Shown here: piece after piece, positions 1-7,997 of the stretch
Layout: each line of letters starts with the position of its first letter
How positions within the stretch are numbered: the stretch's first letter is position 1
Origin: Pyrinomonadaceae bacterium
GTDB lineage: Bacteria > Acidobacteriota > Blastocatellia > Pyrinomonadales > Pyrinomonadaceae
DNA length: 16,797 bases
Direction of reading: 5' to 3'
Assembly: GCA_025937955.1 (NCBI GenBank)
Contig: JAICQI010000031.1
Coordinates: 1-16,797, forward strand
Translations under genes and position numbers: made by a program
Notes under the pieces: generated by a model
Database searches by the model: none
The model's input: the letters and a program-made list of their open reading frames with translations, nothing else
What the model was told of the DNA's origin: nothing

Positions 1-803
1 ACGCGGACGATGTGGGCGCCGTGGAGGATGGAGGCGGTGATGGTGGCCATGGTGCCGTGGAGGCGATCTTCGGCAGGGGCGGGGGTGCCGCTTTCATCGG
101 CGAGGATGCGGCCGATGAAGGATTTGCGAGAAGTGCCGATGAGGAGTGGGTAGTCGGGGAAGGCGGCGATGAGTTGGTCCAGTTTCGCAATCAGTTCGAG
201 ATTTTGATCCTGCGTTTTGCCGAAGCCGATTCCCGGATCGATCACGATTGACTCACGCTTTACGCCGCGCCGTTCGGCCATGTTGATGCTGGCGCGGAGG
301 CTGTAAGTGACTTCGTGCATGATGTCGGCGACTGGCGGCAGACGGTGCATCGTGGCGGGTGTGCCGCGTGAGTGCATAAGGACCAGGCCGGCACCGGCGC
401 GCGCGACGGCGTCGGCGATGTAGAAGTCAAAACGCAGCGCTGATATGTCGTTGACGATAGCGGCGCCTGCGTCCAGGGCCGCGCGAGCTACTTCGGATTT
501 TGTAGTGTCGACTGAGATCGGGACTTTAGTTCGCTGGGCTAGACCTTCAATAACGGGAACGACGCGCCGAATCTCTTCGTCAATCGAAACCGGCTCGCCT
601 CCAGGTCTCGTAGACTCGCCGCCAACATCGATAATGTCCGAGCCTTCGGCGATCATCGTCTCGGCGTGAGCCAGCGCTTTATCAATGTCAACGAATTGTC
701 CGCCGTCGCTGAAGCTATCAGGGGTGACATTAAGAATGCCCATGATGAGCGTTCGCTCACCGATGGGCAAAGCACGGCCTTTGATGTGCCAGGCGCGGGT
801 CAT
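1..803 (-). CDS. folP: Dihydropteroate synthase, C-terminus cut by window edge
   Basis: Condenses 6-hydroxymethyl-dihydropterin pyrophosphate with p-aminobenzoate to make dihydropteroate in cytosolic folate synthesis, and is the sulfonamide target. The reading frame is open to the left edge: 267 codons are present and the family is about 270-290 residues, so only a short C-terminal piece is missing. Family motifs appear in order: MGILNVTPDSFSDGG (residues 21-35), GGESTRPG (61-68), SRGTPATMH (145-153), DPGIGFGKT (189-197), GTSRKSFIG (223-231) and HGTMA (249-253). The ATG at 803 gives a normal short N-terminal lead, but no Shine-Dalgarno is visible; the bases before it are a T-rich run following a strong hairpin (825-850). 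It lies downstream of ftsH on the same strand. ftsH-folP-glmM is a known order in proteobacteria, so glmM may lie beyond the edge (inference). Identification is very secure. Confidence 0.96.
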   Translation of the reverse strand, partial: MTRAWHIKGRALPIGERTLIMGILNVTPDSFSDGGQFVDIDKALAHAETMIAEGSDIIDVGGESTRPGGEPVSIDEEIRRVVPVIEGLAQRTKVPISVDTTKSEVARAALDAGAAIVNDISALRFDFYIADAVARAGAGLVLMHSRGTPATMHRLPPVADIMHEVTYSLRASINMAERRGVKRESIVIDPGIGFGKTQDQNLELIAKLDQLIAAFPDYPLLIGTSRKSFIGRILADESGTPAPAEDRLHGTMATITASILHGAHIVR

Positions 804-810
804 TAGCACG

Positions 811-850
811 AATAATAAAGCAAAAGGGGCGGCCACGGAGTGCCGCCCCT
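811..850 (-). terminator. Probable Rho-independent terminator between ftsH and folP
   Basis: Arms AGGGGCGGC (825-833) and GCCGCCCCT (842-850) form a perfect 9-bp GC-rich stem with an 8-base loop. Read in the minus direction, the stem follows the ftsH stop by about 20 bases and is followed by TTTTGCTTTATT, a U-rich tail. The stem ends only 21 bases before the folP ATG, so it could also act as an attenuator or sequester folP translation. Whether folP relies on readthrough or on a separate promoter cannot be told from the sequence. Confidence 0.6.
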
Positions 851-872
851 ACAAAACGTCCCTTTGAAGTAT

Positions 873-2810
<1,938 letters not shown>

Positions 2811-2973
2811 TAACGCCTCCGACCCGTGATGATACCTTAACAGGGCGGCATTTGTCGCTGCCCAGCCTCGACGTCGCTAACGCCGAAGTCCACTCTATCA
2901 AAACAACCTAACTTTGATGCACTCTAGCAATTAAGGTTCCCTATTGCGCTCAAAAACCGCGCCTCAGTTTAGG

Positions 2974-3002
2974 ACTATAGAGTTTGAACGCTGCTTTTTC
3001 AA
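2974..3002 (-). promoter_or_regulatory. Candidate sigma70-type promoter for ftsH (-folP)
   Basis: Read on the minus strand, TTGAAA (3002-2997) is followed after exactly 17 bases by TATAGT (2979-2974); each hexamer differs from consensus at one position. The -35 box overlaps the TGA stop of tilS. Transcription would start near 2967 and leave an ftsH leader of about 155 bases. No convincing heat-shock (sigma32-like) promoter was seen in the 188-bp gap. Sequence-based prediction only. Confidence 0.5.
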
Positions 3003-4042
3003 ACATTTTCAGACTCAAACTCCAGCCGGTTCCGCCGGCGTCGCACCCGTCCTCCGTTTGGTAACTCCACTACGCGACCACCGGCGCTGCCCTCCAGAAG
3101 CTTCTCGACCGCCAGCAGGTGAACCATTTCAAGTCTTCGCGTACCGCCTCGCGCGTCCGAAAGCCATTGTCGCAACGCCCTGCGTCGCAGCGCCGGCGGC
3201 TCGTTGGCCAGCACCTTTACGTCGAGCGTGGGCGTTTTGGTTTCACTTTCGCCACCGTTCTCCTCCTTAGACACCGCCGCACGCTGTAAAAGTGCATCGG
3301 AATCCTTAAAAAGAACGGCGTCGTCCTCGCGTAGTTGCGCCGCTGTGCGTGTGAGAGCTTCGGTGATCCGGTTGTTGAACGACTGCATCAGCGGCAGGAG
3401 CTGGTTCCGGACTTTGACGCGAGCGAAGTTCTGATCATCGTTCATTTCGTCGACTAAAAACTCCGTTTTTCGAATCCGACAGTAGTTTTCGGTCTCGATG
3501 CGACGTGCCCACAGGAGCGGTCTGGCCAGTTTAACAGTGCTATTTTTCGCGATGGGACGGATGGCGTCCATGCCGGCGAGACCGAAGCTGGCGCTGCCGC
3601 GCATCAACCGCAGGAGAACTGTCTCAGCCTGGTCGTCCATCGTGTGGGCGGTCAAGACGTAATTTGCAGACACTCGTTTGGCGGTTCTTTCCAGAAATGC
3701 GTACCGCGCTTCTCGTGCAGCTTGCTCGAGGTTGTCGCTGGCGGCGCGTGCGTCTTCAGCTACTTTGCTGCGTCCAATGATGCTGCGGTAACCGAGTTTT
3801 TCTGCGAGCGCAGCGACCCATTTGGCGTCTTTGCCGCTGGTTTTTCGCAGGCGGTGATCGAGATGGGCGACGCAGATGGTGGCGTGGAGTTTGTGGTATT
3901 TTCTGAGCTCGTCGATGGCGAGAAGCAGGGCGGTGGAATCGGCGCCACCTGAAACGGCAACGACGACCGTTTCCCCCGAGCTCGGAAGCCGGAGCTTGCG
4001 CCACTCCGAAAGCAGCATCCGCGGAAATTGATTCAACCGCAT
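2999..4042 (-). CDS. tilS: tRNA(Ile)-lysidine synthetase
   Basis: Ligates lysine to C34 of the CAU-anticodon tRNA-Ile in an ATP-dependent reaction, converting it from methionine to isoleucine identity and AUG to AUA decoding; essential in most bacteria. The 347-residue product has the PP-loop ATP-binding motif SGGADST (31-37), the AHLDHRLR segment (59-66), and HTMDDQAETVLLRLMRG (133-149), all typical of TilS. The region VKVRNQLLPLM (209-219) matches the segment that closes the N-terminal domain. The C-terminal part is shorter than in the longest family members but contains the expected basic region (VVELPNGGRVRRRRNR). The ATG at 4042 lacks an obvious Shine-Dalgarno, and the next in-frame ATG is residue 9. 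tilS next to ftsH is a common arrangement. Its upstream side holds a large palindromic element. Confidence 0.95.
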   Translation of the reverse strand: MRLNQFPRMLLSEWRKLRLPSSGETVVVAVSGGADSTALLLAIDELRKYHKLHATICVAHLDHRLRKTSGKDAKWVAALAEKLGYRSIIGRSKVAEDARAASDNLEQAAREARYAFLERTAKRVSANYVLTAHTMDDQAETVLLRLMRGSASFGLAGMDAIRPIAKNSTVKLARPLLWARRIETENYCRIRKTEFLVDEMNDDQNFARVKVRNQLLPLMQSFNNRITEALTRTAAQLREDDAVLFKDSDALLQRAAVSKEENGGESETKTPTLDVKVLANEPPALRRRALRQWLSDARGGTRRLEMVHLLAVEKLLEGSAGGRVVELPNGGRVRRRRNRLEFESENV

Positions 4043-4353
4043 GGCGGCATTTTCAAGCGCCTTAATAAAAAGAACAAGTCAAGAGAAAAGAACACCTGAA
4101 AATAGAACAAGTCAGGAAGAGGGGCTTGCCCCCGCTCTTGGACTCATCTGGCAGCGGGGCAAGCCCCTGTTCCTGACTTGTTCTATTTTCAGGTACTGGT
4201 TCTATTTTTAGGACTTGTCTGTTTTGAGGAGTCTTGTTCTGTTGCCCTCTGGTTTTCACTAAGCTGGCACAATTTATTGAAACTATCGCGTCGTTTGTCG
4301 TTTAGAACACCTAGCGCTCTAAAAACCCGATTACAGCGAACAGGGGGGACACG
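4043..4353. other. Intergenic region between divergent tilS and zinc-ribbon gene
   Basis: About 310 bp without a recognised gene. The left half (about 4068-4240) is occupied by a complex inverted-repeat element described separately. The right half (about 4241-4353) is plainer and should hold the promoter of the plus-strand gene at 4354. The best hexamers seen there are TTGTCG (4298-4303) and TCTAAA (4321) separated by 17 bases, which is weak. No small ORF with a convincing ribosome site was seen, nor any tRNA-like structure. Confidence 0.5.
4094..4194. repeat. Large near-perfect inverted repeat (long hairpin or cruciform)
   Basis: The arms 4094-4118 and 4170-4194 are 25-base perfect inverted complements (outer ends ACCTGAAAATAGAACA / TGTTCTATTTTCAGGT). 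After one G-G mismatch the stem continues for 13 pairs (AGGGGCTTGCCCC with GGGGCAAGCCCCT), then a one-base bulge and GCT/AGC. The loop is about 16 bases (4137-4152). Each inner arm contains GGGGC-TT-GCCCC or its mirror and is itself palindromic, so it could also fold alone. Degenerate outer copies of the arm sequence (AGAACAAGTCA at 4071-4081; GGTTCTATTTTTAGGACTTGT at about 4198-4218) widen the symmetry to about 150 bp. It lies just upstream of tilS. It is not a plain terminator, because no convergent gene ends here. Confidence 0.85.
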
Positions 4354-4551
4354 ATGAGGGTAGAAAATCAGATCAGATTCAACGAATGGTTGCTGGGTTC
4401 CACCATCTTGTGCCAATCGTGCGGTTGTCTTTGGCTGGTGCCTGCCGCCCAGAAAGACGATAGCTACCTTTGCCGTCAGTGCGGCAGCCAAGTTAACACC
4501 AAACCGAGACCAGTAACCGGCGAACAGCCAGGCAAAAGTTCAAGCCGTTAG
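4354..4551 (+). CDS. Small hypothetical zinc-ribbon-like protein
   Basis: A 65-residue product of unknown function. It carries two cysteine knuckles, CQSCGC (20-25) and CRQC (40-43), spaced like a small treble-clef or zinc-ribbon fold. The N-terminal half is moderately hydrophobic around the first knuckle (STILCQSCGCLWLV) and the C-terminal 20 residues are polar and probably disordered. The ATG at 4354 is preceded at good spacing by a strong purine tract (AGGGGGGA, 4342-4349), which supports genuine translation. Rubredoxin-like or DksA/TraR-like short zinc proteins are possible analogues, but no specific family is recognised. The next gene on the same strand starts 144 bases later and probably has its own promoter. 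The coding call rests on the ribosome site and the cysteine pattern only. Confidence 0.55.
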   Translation: MRVENQIRFNEWLLGSTILCQSCGCLWLVPAAQKDDSYLCRQCGSQVNTKPRPVTGEQPGKSSSR

Positions 4552-4581
4552 GACTGTGTCACAAAATCCAGCAGTGCGGTG

Positions 4582-4609
4582 TTTACCTCACAGAGCAAAC
4601 TAGTAATCT
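4582..4609 (+). promoter_or_regulatory. Weak candidate promoter for the DHGVS-repeat gene
   Basis: TTTACC (4582-4587) and TAATCT (4604-4609) are separated by 16 bases. This would give a leader of roughly 80 bases that includes the 4644-4675 hairpin. Both hexamers are imperfect, so confidence is low. Confidence 0.25.
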
Positions 4610-4643
4610 GCTTTCTTTCAGTAAAACCAGCAAACTTTTACTA

Positions 4644-4675
4644 CTCCCTGGAGCGCGAGACCGCACTCCAGGGAG
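4644..4675 (+). promoter_or_regulatory. Stable leader hairpin upstream of the DHGVS-repeat gene
   Basis: CTCCCTGGAG (4644-4653) and CTCCAGGGAG (4666-4675) are a perfect 10-bp inverted repeat. After one C-A mismatch, GCG/CGC adds three inner pairs around the tetraloop AGAC. The stem ends ten bases before the GGAGG Shine-Dalgarno at 4686-4690 and is not followed by a T run, so it is not a simple terminator. A role in mRNA stability, protein binding or translation control is possible; its 3' arm contains AGGGAG, which resembles a ribosome site. Confidence 0.55.
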
Positions 4676-4695
4676 AATCTTCACCGGAGGCCACC

Positions 4696-5769
4696 GTGAA
4701 AAGAATCCTGTTCGTCGTCGCTCTGTTTGGAGTTTTGTCACTGATTTGGGCGTGTTACCCGGCGGCTGAGGTGGGTTACTCAAACCCGCAGGAATCGACC
4801 AACCAGTGGTTAATCGAATTCCGGCCCAGCGAAACCAAACTCCAACTGACGATGCGTTACCGGCGCCAACGCGACACCGGGTTCAGCTACAACAATACCG
4901 GTTTCGGTGTCACTCTCGATCAACTCGCCGGACTAACACGCGAACAAGTGCTTTCCTCTACCGGCACCAACGTGCGCTTCCAATTAAAGCGCGACTCAGG
5001 CACTTTCAACTTCGAAGGCTGGTTCAAAGAAGGCAACGGCTCAGGTCACTTTACCTTCAGCCCCAACAGCGCATTTGCAGCAGAACTCGCCAAGCAAGGC
5101 TTTGGCCGACCCAATGACGAACAACTCCTGACACTCGCGATGACCGACACCGGCTTCGCATTTCTCAACGAGCTGAAAGCCCAGGGTTACGACACCTCCA
5201 CCCTCGACCAACTGATACGAATGGCCAATCACGGCGTCAGGCTGGAATACCTGCAAGGCCTGAAATCGCTCGGCTACTCCGTCAAAACCACGGAACTGGT
5301 AGTGCGGATGAAGGACCACGGCGTGAGTCTGAACTTCATTCGCGAACTGTCCGGCCTCGGCTATGCGGAACTCACTCCTGAAGAACTGATCCGCACGCGT
5401 GATCACGGCGTCACCGCCAGATTCATCAACGAATTCATCGCCGCCGGCTACACCCGCTCGACACTCAACGACTGGATCAGGCTGCGGGATCACGGCGTTT
5501 CCACCTCGTTCATAAATGAGTTGAAAGCACTCGGCTACGAACGGCTGCCGCTGGAAGAGCTGGTACGCATGAAAGACCACGGCGTGAGCGCGTCGTTCAT
5601 CAAGGAACTCAAAGAGCTCGGCTACAGCAACGTCGCCATCGAGCAGTTAGTCCGGCTGAAAGACCACGGCGTCAGCGCCAGCTACATTCGGCGGATGAAG
5701 GAGAAAGGCTACGACGTCTCCCTCGACGAATACGTACGGCTCAGGGACCGCGGCGAGCGCGAGGAATAA
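4696..5769 (+). CDS. Secreted protein with eight DHGVS-type 29-residue repeats
   Basis: A 357-residue protein of unknown function, probably exported. The chosen start is GTG 4696: GGAGG sits five bases upstream, and the product then begins with a signal sequence, MKRILFVVALFGVLSLIWAC. An in-frame ATG at 4579 would bury this signal behind 39 residues and has no ribosome site. Cys20 could be lipidated, but Trp at -2 makes the lipobox atypical. Residues about 30-125 form a Gly/Thr/Phe-rich, beta-like domain. Residues 150-353 hold tandem helical repeats of consensus LVRMKDHGVSxxFIxELKxLGY. Their anchor glycines are at 153, 180, 209, 238, 267, 296, 325 and 353, giving spacings of 27, 29 (five times) and 28. 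From memory, similar repeats occur at the ends of BlaR1/M56-type and other envelope proteins in Acidobacteriota and Bacteroidota. No peptidase or other catalytic motif is visible. An alpha-solenoid binding role is an inference. Confidence 0.85.
   Translation: MKRILFVVALFGVLSLIWACYPAAEVGYSNPQESTNQWLIEFRPSETKLQLTMRYRRQRDTGFSYNNTGFGVTLDQLAGLTREQVLSSTGTNVRFQLKRDSGTFNFEGWFKEGNGSGHFTFSPNSAFAAELAKQGFGRPNDEQLLTLAMTDTGFAFLNELKAQGYDTSTLDQLIRMANHGVRLEYLQGLKSLGYSVKTTELVVRMKDHGVSLNFIRELSGLGYAELTPEELIRTRDHGVTARFINEFIAAGYTRSTLNDWIRLRDHGVSTSFINELKALGYERLPLEELVRMKDHGVSASFIKELKELGYSNVAIEQLVRLKDHGVSASYIRRMKEKGYDVSLDEYVRLRDRGEREE
5143..5754 (+). repeat. Diverged 87-bp tandem repeats encoding DHGVS units
   Basis: The repeats inside the preceding gene have an 87-base period; for example, GATCACGGCGTTTCC starts at 5488 and GACCACGGCGTGAGC at 5575. 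Protein spacing is far better conserved than the DNA, which differs at many third positions. The array therefore looks old and kept by selection, not recently amplified. Confidence 0.8.
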
Positions 5770-5811
5770 TCCCCGCATCACAGCCGTTTCACAGATCTCC
5801 TCCAATCGTTG

Positions 5812-5832
5812 TAATCTGTGGTATCCGTGTCC
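5812..5832. repeat. Family A half-element, 9-bp period
   Basis: TAATCTGTGGTATCCGTGTCC contains two nine-base units of the form ATCYGYGKN. It matches one arm of the palindromes at 7948-7997 and 13567-13617. No opposing arm is evident apart from a weak CACAGAT at 5790-5796. It lies in the 86-bp gap ahead of the S46 peptidase gene. Confidence 0.45.
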
Positions 5833-5855
5833 AAACTCTTTGTTCGAGGATTGAG

Positions 5856-7943
5856 ATGAAATTGAGAAAATTCTTTTCTGCGCTCCTGCTGGCGCTATTC
5901 AGCTTACAAACACTGCATATCACGGCGCTGGCCGACGAAGGCATGTGGCCGTTCAACAACGTCCCGCGCGCCGAAATCAAGAAGAAATACGGGTTTGAAG
6001 TTACCGATGAATGGCTGAACAAGGTTCGGCTCGCCTCCGTGCGCTTCAATAACGGCGGTTCGGGCTCGTTCGTGTCTCCAAACGGACTCGTGCTAACGAA
6101 CTATCACATCGTCGAGGACATAGTCGGCGAAGTCAGCACGCCTGAGAAGGACCTCGCGAAAGAAGGCTTTGTCGCGAAGACCCGCGCCGAAGAGATCAAA
6201 GCGCCGAGTCTCGAGCTGAATGTGCTGCAAAGCATTGAAGATGTCACGGCGCGCGTGAATGGCGCAGTGAAGGCAGGCACTACTGACGCCGCTGCGTTCG
6301 CGGCGAGAACCGCTGAGATCGCTGCGATCGAAGGAGAGTCGTTGAAAGCGACCGGGTTGCGCTCAGACGTCGTCACGCTTTACCAGGGCGGCCAATACAA
6401 TCTTTATCGCTACAAGAAATACACCGACGTTCGCCTCGTCTTTGTGCCTGAATTCCAGGCCGCATTCTTCGGTGGCGATCCGGACAACTTCAACTTCCCG
6501 CGCTTCAACATCGACATGGCGCTGGTCCGTGTTTACGAAAACGACCAGCCGGTCCGTCCCGAGCATTATTTCAAATGGTCCACCGCCGGCGCGAAAGAAG
6601 GCAACCTCGTTTTCGTGACGGGCAATCCCGGTTCGACCTCGCGTCTTAATACAGTGGCACACCTGGAGCAACTGCGCGACACGAGCATCCCGATCATCAT
6701 CCGCTTGTTGGAGCGGCGCGAAGCGATGCTCAAGAAATACATGGTGCTGGGTGAAGAACAAACGCGCCAGGGGCAGAACGAACTCAACGGCGTGCAGAAC
6801 GCTTTAAAGGTGTATCGCGGCCAACTTCGCGGACTCAAAGATCCCTCACTGATGGCCCGGAAGACGAAAGAAGAACAGGCGCTTCGCAAATCAATCGCCG
6901 CAAATCCGGAACGGCAGAAGCTTTACGGCGACGCTTGGGACGCAATTGCCAGTGCCCACAAGGCATATCCAAGCTTCGTTCGCGAACGCCGGATCTTCGA
7001 GCAAATGGGAGGCTTCAACAGCACCTTATTCGACTTCGCGCGGACACTCGTGCGGCTCGCGGCTGAGAACGAGAAACCCAACGCCGAGCGGCTGCCGGAG
7101 TACACTGATGCTCGTCGTGCTTCACTAGAGCTCGGGCTGTATTCGCCGGCTCCGATTCACGAAGACTTCGAGAAGTTGAAACTCGCCGATTCGCTCGGTT
7201 TCATGGTCGAGCTCCTTGGCGCCGACAATGCGCTCGTGAAGCAGGTGCTCGATGGCAAGTCTCCAGAGGCGCGCGCTAATGAGTTGATCACCGGCACGAA
7301 GCTTAAGAATGTGGAGTTTCGTAAAGAACTGGCCAAGGGTGGTAAGGCTGCGATCGACGCTTCAACGGATCCAATGATCGTGGTGGCGCGTTTGATCGAT
7401 CCGAAGGCACGTGAGGTTCGGAAGCGTCACGAGAGTGAGCTCACGGGTGTGGAGCGTGCGAATTACGCGAAGATCGCCCGCGCGCTTTTTGAGACCGAAG
7501 GAACGAAACTCTATCCCGATGCGACTTTCACGCTGCGTCTCTCGTACGGCGCCGTTGAGGGTTACATGGAGAATGGCAAGAAGGTTCCGCCGTTCACGAC
7601 ACTCGGCGGTCTCTACGCTCGGTCCGATTCTTTCAAGCAACAGTTTCCGTACAACCTGCCGGCGCGTTGGATGGAGAAAAAGAAGGACGTCAATCTGAAC
7701 ACGCCGTTCAACTTTGTTTCGACGAACGACATCATCGGCGGTAACTCAGGTTCACCGACGATCAATCAGAACGGCGAATTGGTTGGGTTGATCTTCGACG
7801 GAAACATTCAATCGCTGGTCGGCGACTTCATGTACGACGGTTCCGTGAATCGCTCAATCTCGGTTGATTCACGAGGAATGTTGGAGATCCTGAAGAACGT
7901 CTTCAACGCGAATGAAATCGCGGCTGAACTAACGGCTAGCTAA
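5856..7943 (+). CDS. Secreted S46 family dipeptidyl-peptidase (DPP7/DPP11 type)
   Basis: A serine exopeptidase of family S46, expected to release N-terminal dipeptides from oligopeptides outside the cytoplasm. At 695 residues it has family length. A signal peptide ends near ALA-DEG (about residue 27), followed by the typical DEGMWPFNNVP start of the mature protein. The chymotrypsin-like triad appears to be His84 (in LTNYHI; the family more often has TNHHC), Asp220 (in PRFNIDMALVRVY) and Ser631 (in GGNSGSP). The residue 18 after the catalytic serine, known to separate DPP7 (Gly) from DPP11 (Arg/Ser), is Gly649 in FDGN, so hydrophobic or broad P1 preference is inferred over acidic. The start is supported by GAGGA at 5846-5850. 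It is monocistronic as far as visible and ends in a palindrome shared with convergent pcrA. A role in peptide scavenging is likely. Confidence 0.93.
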   Translation: MKLRKFFSALLLALFSLQTLHITALADEGMWPFNNVPRAEIKKKYGFEVTDEWLNKVRLASVRFNNGGSGSFVSPNGLVLTNYHIVEDIVGEVSTPEKDLAKEGFVAKTRAEEIKAPSLELNVLQSIEDVTARVNGAVKAGTTDAAAFAARTAEIAAIEGESLKATGLRSDVVTLYQGGQYNLYRYKKYTDVRLVFVPEFQAAFFGGDPDNFNFPRFNIDMALVRVYENDQPVRPEHYFKWSTAGAKEGNLVFVTGNPGSTSRLNTVAHLEQLRDTSIPIIIRLLERREAMLKKYMVLGEEQTRQGQNELNGVQNALKVYRGQLRGLKDPSLMARKTKEEQALRKSIAANPERQKLYGDAWDAIASAHKAYPSFVRERRIFEQMGGFNSTLFDFARTLVRLAAENEKPNAERLPEYTDARRASLELGLYSPAPIHEDFEKLKLADSLGFMVELLGADNALVKQVLDGKSPEARANELITGTKLKNVEFRKELAKGGKAAIDASTDPMIVVARLIDPKAREVRKRHESELTGVERANYAKIARALFETEGTKLYPDATFTLRLSYGAVEGYMENGKKVPPFTTLGGLYARSDSFKQQFPYNLPARWMEKKKDVNLNTPFNFVSTNDIIGGNSGSPTINQNGELVGLIFDGNIQSLVGDFMYDGSVNRSISVDSRGMLEILKNVFNANEIAAELTAS

Positions 7944-7947
7944 TTTT

Positions 7948-7997
7948 AACGCGGATGACGCGGATAAAATCCGGATTTTATCTGCGTCATCCGCGGT
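7948..7997. terminator. Family A palindrome, probable bidirectional terminator
   Basis: A near-perfect 50-bp palindrome centred on CCGG (7971-7974). The 25-bp stem has only one mismatch (7949/7996) and one G-U pair. Each arm contains two nine-base units (GCGGATGAC, GCGGATAAA). It lies between the convergent S46 peptidase and pcrA genes, starting five bases after the peptidase stop and touching the pcrA stop codon (7997-7999). The AT-rich segment is at the apex, so it is not a textbook terminator. Position and stability still suggest 3'-end formation for both transcripts. It also belongs to a repeat family seen elsewhere in the window. Confidence 0.65.

Noticed and set aside
4068..4240. CRISPR-like array suggested by repeated GAACAAGTC / GTTCTATTTT strings
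   Set aside because: Copies are in inverted orientation, degenerate and not separated by uniform spacers; they are arms of one palindrome.
4272..4288. Sigma54-like TGGCAC...TTGAA upstream of the zinc-ribbon gene
   Set aside because: Spacing is one base too long and the invariant GC of the -12 element is missing.
4579..4695. Upstream ATG start for the DHGVS-repeat protein
   Set aside because: No Shine-Dalgarno, and it would bury the signal sequence; GTG 4696 has GGAGG at ideal spacing.
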